Of a DNA stretch of 38,607 bases, positions 32,958 through 38,607 are shown in pieces. Numbering within the stretch: position 1 is the first letter of the stretch; each line of letters begins with the position of its first letter. The DNA is from Anaerolineales bacterium (lineage in GTDB: Bacteria; Chloroflexota; Anaerolineae; Anaerolineales; E44-bin32). Both the position numbers and the translations under genes were made by a program. The notes under the pieces were generated by a model. That model was given only the letters and a program-made list of their open reading frames with translations, had not been told where the DNA came from and searched no databases. Location: assembly GCA_023250385.1 (NCBI GenBank), contig JAHFAU010000002.1, positions 1-38,607 of the forward strand. Direction: 5' to 3'.

Positions 32958-33524
32958 AGCAGGCGAAGTGGCCCGATTGCCCTCTGCTCGCCACATCTGG
33001 CGCAGACCCTTGTACTTGCGGCGGAACTCGGCCGGGTCCTGCTGAATGGTCTCGGTGGAAAACTGAGGGAGCAACTCGGCCAGCAGGCGATCCAGCTCGC
33101 TGAACTGAATCCATCCCTGGCGTAGAAAAACTAACACGACCATGTAATCCGGCTCATCGCCCCTTGCGATGAGCCGGATCGCGGTACTGTACGGGTCGAA
33201 ATGATATAGCTTGAGCAGCGCTGGCGAACTGCGCCCCGCGATCTCCCAACCCTGAGCGCGTCGTTCGTGCCCCTCAGGGAGCGGGACAACTTCCGCGGGT
33301 GACTCACACAGGATGCGCAATTGGCGCTGAGCCGCCACATGCTCGATCGATTGTTGCAGCTCGGTGAGATCAGCGGCTTGCGCCATGTACACCAATTGAT
33401 CCGTCCATTCCCGCCAGCCCTCGACCACCAGTGAGCTCTCGCCGACCAGATAGAGCCGGGCCGGCGAGGTCAGCCGGTCGTCCAGGGCCGCCACAAATTC
33501 GTAGATCGCCGGTCTTGTGATCAC
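32883..33524 (-). CDS. DUF6036/nucleotidyltransferase-like protein
   Basis: 213 residues from GTG 33524, which overlaps the stop of the FGE-like gene as GTGA. It resembles DUF6036-type nucleotidyltransferase-fold proteins: RLYLVGESSLVVEGWREWT (the GG/S core loop, degenerate) and YHFDPYSTAIRLIARGDEPD with a following FLRQGWI (the DPYS..K..RG..D..DV region). The catalytic acidic pair is not evident, so activity is doubtful. The last ~25 residues are antisense to the cupredoxin gene and may not be conserved. Last gene of the seven-gene operon. Confidence 0.65.
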   Translation of the reverse strand: MITRPAIYEFVAALDDRLTSPARLYLVGESSLVVEGWREWTDQLVYMAQAADLTELQQSIEHVAAQRQLRILCESPAEVVPLPEGHERRAQGWEIAGRSSPALLKLYHFDPYSTAIRLIARGDEPDYMVVLVFLRQGWIQFSELDRLLAELLPQFSTETIQQDPAEFRRKYKGLRQMWRAEGNRATSPALAANGQGGLHAGLQVARDAADDLV

Positions 33525-34195
33525 TTTGGCCAGCCATCCCAGGCGCAGCGGAACCCGATCGCCGTGTTGCGAAACGCCGGCCCAAAATAGACCCGGGCCG
33601 CAGCCCGCGCATCCTTGAAGCCTTTGTAATCCCACGAGCCGCCCTTCAACACCCTCCAGTCCGCACCGAGTTCGTAGAGAGAGCTCGTCCACTCCCATAC
33701 ATTTCCGGCCATATCCATCACACCGTAAGGCGAGGCGCCTCCCGGGTGAGCGTCTACCGGCCGCGTGCCGGCGCTCTTCGATTCGCTGGAGTTGCAATTC
33801 TCTGGCACGAATTCATTTCCCCACGGATACAGCCAACCCTGCGAGCCTCGGGCTGACTTCTCCCATTCGGCCTCGCTGGGCAGCCGAGCGCCAGCCCAGT
33901 TCGTATAGGCCGCGGCATCTTCCCAGCTGACGTTGACTACCGGGTGCCTGGCGGCATCGAGCGGAAACTTGCCCCCAGGCCATTTGGGGGGCCGATGGCC
34001 GGTTGCCTCGACGAAACGTGCATATTCCACATTCGTAGTCGGAAATTTGGCAATCGAGAACTCATCCAGTTCGACGGCCTCCATGTCCTTCCCCATCAGG
34101 AATCCTCCGGCCGGGATCCGGATGATTTCCGCCGGGTCGTGAGCTCGAGGGTGGAGGGCTACTTGTACCGTCGCTTGGGCGTCTTTTCTTTCCAA
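33521..34195 (-). CDS. FGE/SUMF1-fold protein without catalytic cysteines
   Basis: 224 residues with a formylglycine-generating-enzyme-like fold: IIRIPAGGFLMGKDMEAV, NVSWEDAAAYTNWAGARLPS, EAEWEKSARGS, YPWGNEF, MDMAGNVWEWTSSLY, RVLKGGSWDYKGFKDARAAA and AIGFRCAW. The two copper-binding active-site cysteines of true FGE, in the loop after GGS, are absent, so it should not make formylglycine. Other members of this fold act with a non-heme metal or as structural parts. The start (TTG 34195) is uncertain. It overlaps both neighbours, so it is firmly in the operon. Confidence 0.8.
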   Translation of the reverse strand: MERKDAQATVQVALHPRAHDPAEIIRIPAGGFLMGKDMEAVELDEFSIAKFPTTNVEYARFVEATGHRPPKWPGGKFPLDAARHPVVNVSWEDAAAYTNWAGARLPSEAEWEKSARGSQGWLYPWGNEFVPENCNSSESKSAGTRPVDAHPGGASPYGVMDMAGNVWEWTSSLYELGADWRVLKGGSWDYKGFKDARAAARVYFGPAFRNTAIGFRCAWDGWPK

Positions 34196-34866
34196 TCGTA
34201 GACCCAGAAGGTATAGGAGTAGGGGAACATGGTTTGGACGACGTGAAACGGTTCGTATTCAAACAGGCGTCTCATCGCCCATGAAAAGCGGTAACGAGGA
34301 TGCTCGGGGGTGATGACTTCAACGACGCAGTTAACCTGAAAACTGACAAAGATCGGTGAATCCCCTGTCCACAGCACGGCGGCCATCGGGTTCCGGCTCA
34401 AGTTGCGGTAGGTGCTCCCCTCGAAGATCTCGAGCAGGCCGAGCCGCCTCCAGTCGATGTGTTCCGGGTGAGAGTAGAACGCACGCGCGGTCGCGATTCG
34501 CAGCCGCCGGGTGTCGTCCACCGCGTGCGGAGGGAGCTGCTCGATCTCGGCGACCGCACCCTCCACAAGCTTCAGGTAATGCTCGATGAATTCGTCTTTG
34601 GGGGTGAACCCCACCCCTTTGTTGGCCAGGTTAGGGAAGGCCGACTCGATGTCCCAGGTGCCGACGACCGGAAGATGACCGGCATTGAATGCAACGTATC
34701 GGTCGTGTTCGATCGCATCGTATACCCGCTCTTTGTAGTCGAGCTGCCAGCGGATAAAGCTTTCAGGAAGCTCTTTGACCTGATATTCCTGTACCTTCCC
34801 ATTAGTGCGGACTCGGGCTAGCCCATCGGAAACTACGACCTGGCCAATCAGATCAACCTCCGACAT
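34159..34866 (-). CDS. Unknown protein, possibly PPOX-like split-barrel
   Basis: 235 residues, soluble. I do not recognise the family with confidence. The part STYRNLSRNPMAAVLWTGD followed by IFVSFQVNCVVEVI resembles the T..NL..nP...l pattern of pyridoxamine-phosphate-oxidase-like flavin-binding split barrels. The C-terminus is aromatic and basic (PYSYTFWVYDWKEKTPKRRYK region). It lies 26 bp after the radical SAM gene and overlaps the FGE-like gene by 37 bp. A flavin or heme role would fit the operon, but this is a guess. Confidence 0.6.
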   Translation of the reverse strand: MSEVDLIGQVVVSDGLARVRTNGKVQEYQVKELPESFIRWQLDYKERVYDAIEHDRYVAFNAGHLPVVGTWDIESAFPNLANKGVGFTPKDEFIEHYLKLVEGAVAEIEQLPPHAVDDTRRLRIATARAFYSHPEHIDWRRLGLLEIFEGSTYRNLSRNPMAAVLWTGDSPIFVSFQVNCVVEVITPEHPRYRFSWAMRRLFEYEPFHVVQTMFPYSYTFWVYDWKEKTPKRRYK

Positions 34867-34892
34867 CAGCGGTCTCCTTATAACGGCCCATC

Positions 34893-36152
34893 TCAGAGCA
34901 GCCGCTCCACCGCAGCCGGAACCGCCTGCGGGCTGCGGTCGGCAAGCTGGAACGCCGGGGGCCGCTCAAAACCGGCGAGGGCTCGCCGCATGATCTCTTC
35001 CGTTATCCAGCGGCTGGACTGACTTCGGGCATACGCCTCGACGCCTCGTTCAACCTTCTGGCGGATAAACGTAATCGGGATCCGCTCCAGCCGAGCGCGC
35101 GCCTCGCCACTCCAGAGGATCTCCTGGGCGGCGATTGCAGCCCCCGTCGGTTCATAGCTGCAGCCCGGGTCTTCTTCCAGGAAGTCGCCGAAGCGGGCAT
35201 AGGCTCGGCAGCGGCAGCCACCGCAGAGCTCCTTGTATTCGCAGCGGCCACAGCGGCCTTTCAGCTGGCCAGGATCGCGCAGCGCCAACAACTCAGGCGC
35301 GCTCTGCCAGATCTCAGAAAACGAACGTTCCCGGATATTCCCGACCGGCAGCGCCATGTAGGGGCAGGGTGTCACCTCCCCTTCCGGAGTGATCCGGCAA
35401 TACTCGGTCCCCGCCATGCAGCCGCCGCTCTCCATCCCGCCCAACCCGGCCTCGAAGGCAATCCGTTTGAAGTGCGGTGCGCACTTGGCCCGCACCAACA
35501 TCGGGCGGTAGCGCTCCTGGGACTCCGCCAAGAACGCCAGCATCTCTTCGGTTCGCGCTGCGGTGAGATCGTTCATTTGCTGACCGCGTCCGGTCTGCAC
35601 GAGAAAATATAGATTGAATGACCAGGCCCCGAGCTGGCGGGCAAACTCCAGCAGCCGGGGCACTTCAGAATAGTTGAGGTCCATGACGGTGCTTTGGACC
35701 AGTACTTCGAGGCCCTGAGCTCGGCAGACTTCGAGCGCCCGCACCGATTGCTCCCAGGAGTGGGGGCCGCCGCGGAAGCTGTTGTGGACGGCGGGATCGG
35801 TCGAGTCGATGCTGATCCCGACCCCCCGCACCCCACATTCGATCATCTTCGTGGCGACCAAGTCGTTCACCAACACGCCATTGGTGCCCATGACGACCCA
35901 GATCCCACGCCCGGAGGCGTAGCTGGCGATATCGTAAATGTCTTTGCGCAGCAGGGGTTCCCCGCCGGTCAGGATCAACATCTCCGTCCCCAAGCCAGCC
36001 ATCTCATCGATCAGTGCCAGGCATTCGGAGGTGCTTAATTCGTGCTCGGCCTTGACCCCGGCCTCCAGGTAACAATGGGGGCAGCGCAGGTTGCAGCGCT
36101 TGGTCAGGTTCCAAGAAACTAAGGAGGGCCGAAACTCGGTCTGGGTGCTCAT
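34893..36152 (-). CDS. Radical SAM/SPASM protein with C-terminal PCP_red domain (AhbD/NirJ-like)
   Basis: 419 residues from ATG 36152. The radical SAM core has Cys20, Cys24, Cys27 in RCNLRCPHCYL, LILTGGEPLLRKD and VVMGTNG. Middle motifs NLYFLVQTGRG and RAKCAPHFKRI resemble heme-pathway members AhbD/NirJ. A SPASM region with many cysteines follows (GCMAGTEYCRITPEGEVTPC, CGRCEYKELCGGCRCRAYA), likely holding extra FeS clusters. Residues 347-392 (from WSGEARARLERIP to ITEEIMRRAL) match the PCP_red domain of protochlorophyllide reductase subunit B. It may modify a tetrapyrrole or a peptide; the substrate cannot be fixed from sequence. Confidence 0.88.
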   Translation of the reverse strand: MSTQTEFRPSLVSWNLTKRCNLRCPHCYLEAGVKAEHELSTSECLALIDEMAGLGTEMLILTGGEPLLRKDIYDIASYASGRGIWVVMGTNGVLVNDLVATKMIECGVRGVGISIDSTDPAVHNSFRGGPHSWEQSVRALEVCRAQGLEVLVQSTVMDLNYSEVPRLLEFARQLGAWSFNLYFLVQTGRGQQMNDLTAARTEEMLAFLAESQERYRPMLVRAKCAPHFKRIAFEAGLGGMESGGCMAGTEYCRITPEGEVTPCPYMALPVGNIRERSFSEIWQSAPELLALRDPGQLKGRCGRCEYKELCGGCRCRAYARFGDFLEEDPGCSYEPTGAAIAAQEILWSGEARARLERIPITFIRQKVERGVEAYARSQSSRWITEEIMRRALAGFERPPAFQLADRSPQAVPAAVERLL

Positions 36153-36178
36153 GCCGCCCTTCGTTCCCGGCAGCGCGT

Positions 36179-36622
36179 TCACATCTCGGACATTCCGAGG
36201 GCGTCGCGGGCCTTGCTCATGACTGCGGGGCTGACCTCGGGGTAGCCGTTTCGCCTGGCCCAATCGGTGTACAGCCGGCGGACCATCCCCTGCACGAAGG
36301 CCGGAGCCGCGGCCAAGCGCTTTTCGGCCGCCTCGGTCCAGACCGGATCCGGTAGTCCGCGGTCGTCGATCCAGCCGGTTTCGCCCTCCAGCGAGCGCCG
36401 AATCTGATCCATCGGCCCTGCCTCCCCCTCGGAGAGCGTCTCATGCCCGATGGTCACTCCAAGGCTGGATACCAACTGGGTCTCGCCTGGGTTGGTGACC
36501 ATCGAGATTCGACGGCCACAATTGGGGCAGGAATACCGGATCGCCATGACACCACTGGCGCGGTCGGTGTCATTCGAGACGAACTCCATCGTTTCCTGAC
36601 ACTCTTCGCAGCGGAATTTCAC
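36179..36622 (-). CDS. Zinc-ribbon protein with PCP_red domain
   Basis: 147 residues. An N-terminal CxxC...CxxC zinc ribbon (Cys5/Cys8 in FRCEECQE; Cys32/Cys35 in SCPNCGRR), a linker, then residues 95-142 (WTEAAEKRLAAAPAFVQGMV...ARRNGYPEVSP) matching the PCP_red pattern (W..eA..rL...P.fvr.mvr...e..Ar..G...it). It starts with GTG 36622, overlapping the Mrp-like stop as GTGA. Its function is unknown; the ribbon may also hold an FeS centre or act in protein binding. Confidence 0.82.
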   Translation of the reverse strand: MKFRCEECQETMEFVSNDTDRASGVMAIRYSCPNCGRRISMVTNPGETQLVSSLGVTIGHETLSEGEAGPMDQIRRSLEGETGWIDDRGLPDPVWTEAAEKRLAAAPAFVQGMVRRLYTDWARRNGYPEVSPAVMSKARDALGMSEM

Positions 36623-37455
36623 GCCAGCATTCCTCTGAGCCGATCCGCCAGTTCAAGGATCGCTCGGGCGGCCGGGGTCTCCGGATTGATCAGTACCCCG
36701 GGCCGCCCGTTCTCGGTGCTCTGGGCCAACTTCGGATCGAAAGGAACACTCGCCAGAATGGGGATCCCCACGGCATCCGCCAGCTCTCGGACCCGCCCCG
36801 ACTCGGCCGTCTCGGCCATGTTCTCCACCAAGCCGAGCAGCCGGGCTCCGGCCTGCTTAGCCCCGACAGATGCCCGCCGGACGACCAGCATGGAAGCTTC
36901 GCTGGGGGTTGTGATCATTACTGCGCCGCGGAGCTCCGGCAGCAGCCTCAGAAGCGTTTCGAAGCGGTCGGCGCCCGGAGGCATGTCAATCAAAAGATAG
37001 TCTAGCTCACCCCACTCGGTATCGGCCAGGAACTCGCGCAGAACGTTGGCTTCCAAAGTCCCGCGCCAGACAAACGAATCTTCGGCCAAGCCCCCATAGT
37101 GTCGCCAGCGGACGGCCGTACCATCGTCTTTCAGGAACAAATCCATCGACATCACTCGCACATCGCCGACTCCGATGGCCGGCCGCGCCCCTTCCGGGCC
37201 AAACTGCGGCCGCTGCCCGCGGGCACCCAGCATCAGCGCCGCGCTCGGCCCGTGGATATCGGCGTCCAAGACCCCCACCTTGGCCGCCTCGGTCCCCAGA
37301 GCGGCGGCCAGGTTGGCGGTCAGCAAACTCTTACCGACCCCACCTTTGCCACTGGCGATTGCAACCACATGGCGGACAGAGGCAAGCCGGCGGGCGACCG
37401 CCGCTCGCTGCGCAACAACCTGCCCCAGGACGTCCACGGGCGGAAGGCTTTCCAC
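36619..37455 (-). CDS. Mrp/NBP35-like P-loop ATPase without cysteines
   Basis: 278 residues, MinD/Mrp class. Deviant Walker A ASGKGGVGKS (about 34-43), DADIHGPSAALMLG, YLLIDMPPGAD and LVENMAE. In Mrp/NBP35 proteins the last motif leads into CxxC, which binds a bridging FeS cluster; here it reads NMAETAESGRV, and the whole protein has no cysteine. It therefore cannot carry a cysteine-bound cluster itself and may instead be an ATP-driven regulator or a chaperone working with partners. It is 45 bp downstream of the universal-stress/PCP_red gene. Confidence 0.88.
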   Translation of the reverse strand: MESLPPVDVLGQVVAQRAAVARRLASVRHVVAIASGKGGVGKSLLTANLAAALGTEAAKVGVLDADIHGPSAALMLGARGQRPQFGPEGARPAIGVGDVRVMSMDLFLKDDGTAVRWRHYGGLAEDSFVWRGTLEANVLREFLADTEWGELDYLLIDMPPGADRFETLLRLLPELRGAVMITTPSEASMLVVRRASVGAKQAGARLLGLVENMAETAESGRVRELADAVGIPILASVPFDPKLAQSTENGRPGVLINPETPAARAILELADRLRGMLA

Positions 37456-37500
37456 TGGTCAGCTCAGCCGCGCCCCAAGCGCGGCAGTCCTCTCACACTC

Positions 37501-38607
37501 TCAGCCACTCGGACCGGCGGCCCCGCCAGTGCCCTGGTCGCGCGCGGCGGATTCGGGGCCCGACATGCCCCTGAAATAACCAAAAGCTCCCTCGCTCTCG
37601 GCCTCCCAAAGCTCGCGCACCCTGCGCAGCATTTCGTCGGCGATCTCGAAATTGACCTCTTGATGTCCTGCTTCCCGCGCCAGACTGTCCACCATCTCTT
37701 TGACCATCTGGCGTTCAAACTTCGGAACTCGCGAAAGACGTTCCAGGGCGGAGTCATTCCAGATCAGCTCGGTCCCCGGCCCGTCGTCGCCCGCATAGCC
37801 CAGCCGGCGGGCCACCTGAATCGTCACTTCCAGCGTCACTTCGGGAAGCTGTTTCTCACGGGCATACCGTTCCATGGCCAGCATGGCCATCGGCTGAATG
37901 AACGGGGGTACCCGCGACTGCACCCGTGCGAGTGCCGCTTCGGTCCAGGGAAACGCCCGCTCGTGAGGTATGTATTCTTCAATCGGCGAGCGGGCCTTTT
38001 GCCGCGCTTCGGCGAGTTTCCGGTCTTCGGCCTCCAGCCCCATGAGATGCTTGGCAGAAGGCGGCAGTATCTCACTAAGCGCCCCGTACAGGAGATCGAG
38101 GGTCACCCGCCCATACCCCTCATGGCGGGCGTACTCCTCGACCGAAGCCTTAGCCATCGCCTGAGCGAAGGGCGGCGCCCGCAGCACAAGCTTGAGGGCG
38201 TCGTCGTCCCACTCCAGCGGCTCCTCCTCGTACTCCTCCAGCAACGGGATATCGAAAGGTCGGGCGTCGGCCGCCCCGACGATCAGCAGATTGTTGATGG
38301 CCAGCCGCAGCAGGTTATCGGTGTTGGACCCGAGGTCCGCGCCCTCCACATGGTGAGCTCCCCAACGCCCAATAACCACCAGGTCGTAGGCGTCCCGCTC
38401 ACACACGTCAATGATCTTTGCAAACGGCTTACCAACCAGCACCTCAGTGGTGATCTCCACCCCTTCCTCGGCCGCCACCTGCTCCGCCCGGAGCAGATTG
38501 GCTTCGCAGACCTTCTTCAGGCCGCGATCGATGATGTTGTTGTGCAGCTCTTCCTGCTCTTCGAACTTGAACACCTTGCCCGCCTGGTAGGAGAGCACGT
38601 AGCGAAT
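37501..38607 (-). CDS. Universal-stress-domain protein with three PCP_red repeats (partial)
   Basis: The frame is open to the window edge and the usual USP start (ILVAVDGS) is missing, so the true start lies beyond; an in-frame GTG occurs at 38598. Counting from that GTG, residues ~45-110 are the USP end: GKPFAKIIDVCERDAYDLVVIGRWG and LRLAINNLLIVGA, with a nucleotide-binding-like GRWG loop. Three PCP_red-like repeats follow at about 130-175, 218-265 and 280-325, each starting with W[DTN][DE] then A...P.F...M.....E..AR.. (for example WTEAALARVQSRVPPFIQPM). Acidic linkers join them. First gene visible in the operon. Confidence 0.8.
   Translation of the reverse strand: MRYVLSYQAGKVFKFEEQEELHNNIIDRGLKKVCEANLLRAEQVAAEEGVEITTEVLVGKPFAKIIDVCERDAYDLVVIGRWGAHHVEGADLGSNTDNLLRLAINNLLIVGAADARPFDIPLLEEYEEEPLEWDDDALKLVLRAPPFAQAMAKASVEEYARHEGYGRVTLDLLYGALSEILPPSAKHLMGLEAEDRKLAEARQKARSPIEEYIPHERAFPWTEAALARVQSRVPPFIQPMAMLAMERYAREKQLPEVTLEVTIQVARRLGYAGDDGPGTELIWNDSALERLSRVPKFERQMVKEMVDSLAREAGHQEVNFEIADEMLRRVRELWEAESEGAFGYFRGMSGPESAARDQGTGGAAGPSG

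Noticed and set aside
33521..34195. Reading this gene as a true sulfatase-activating formylglycine-generating enzyme
   Set aside because: The catalytic cysteine pair is missing and no sulfatase gene is nearby.
1..38607. CRISPR arrays, tRNA or rRNA genes, insertion sequences, prophage
   Set aside because: No regularly spaced repeats, cloverleaf-like stretches, transposases with terminal repeats or phage structural genes were seen by eye; the Xer-like gene alone is not a mobile element.

Overview
The window is a GC-rich, gene-dense bacterial chromosome segment with almost no intergenic space. No rRNA, tRNA, insertion sequence, phage gene or CRISPR array was seen. The gene mix points to Chloroflexota, probably an Anaerolineae-like lineage. 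The pointers are a pgeF-yggS-yggT-yggU cluster, a Tat-exported L,D-transpeptidase, a 7TM-GAF regulator of a type common there, an ABC-2/SpoIIM fusion, and radical SAM and universal-stress proteins with protochlorophyllide-reductase-like (PCP_red) tails. This placement is inference; there is no marker gene to confirm it.

Layout. 1-1.4 kb: C-terminal part of a STAND/NACHT-like protein with HEAT repeats (cut by the window edge). 1.4-3.5 kb: pgeF-yggS-yggT-yggU operon. 3.7-8.35 kb: csoR-copA copper-efflux operon with a clear promoter and a likely CsoR operator, followed by an L,D-transpeptidase and a TlpA-like thioredoxin. 8.5-14.1 kb: hsp20-lon-response regulator-PHP/AlbA fusion-mogA run. 14.2-14.9 kb: a cyclic-nucleotide-binding protein and a small orphan on the plus strand. 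15-25.9 kb: a long minus-strand stretch with an ABC exporter (permease fused to SpoIIM), lgt, a CDP-alcohol phosphatidyltransferase, an FtsK translocase, the 7TM-GAF regulator, a GNAT acetyltransferase, a membrane Ig-like protein, purine nucleoside phosphorylase and a Xer-like protein with no nucleophilic tyrosine. 26-29.3 kb: aldo/keto reductase divergent from a membrane PP2C/RsbU phosphatase, with RsbW-like kinase and STAS antagonist genes.

29.4-38.6 kb is the most unusual part. A heme O synthase follows a two-gene heme-copper oxidase. Subunit II has a complete CuA site. Subunit I keeps all three heme-ligand histidines but lacks the cross-link tyrosine, one of the three CuB histidines, and the D- and K-channel residues. 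A divergent lipoprotein cupredoxin is a plausible electron donor. Facing it is a tightly packed seven-gene operon. Its order is a universal-stress protein with three PCP_red repeats, a cysteine-free Mrp/NBP35-like ATPase, a zinc-ribbon protein with one PCP_red domain, an AhbD/NirJ-like radical SAM/SPASM protein with a C-terminal PCP_red domain, an unknown protein (possibly PPOX-like), an FGE-fold protein without catalytic cysteines, and a DUF6036-like protein. Five PCP_red copies in three adjacent genes, next to a variant heme-copper enzyme, suggest an undescribed tetrapyrrole or metal-cofactor maturation system. That function is inference from domain content and position only.
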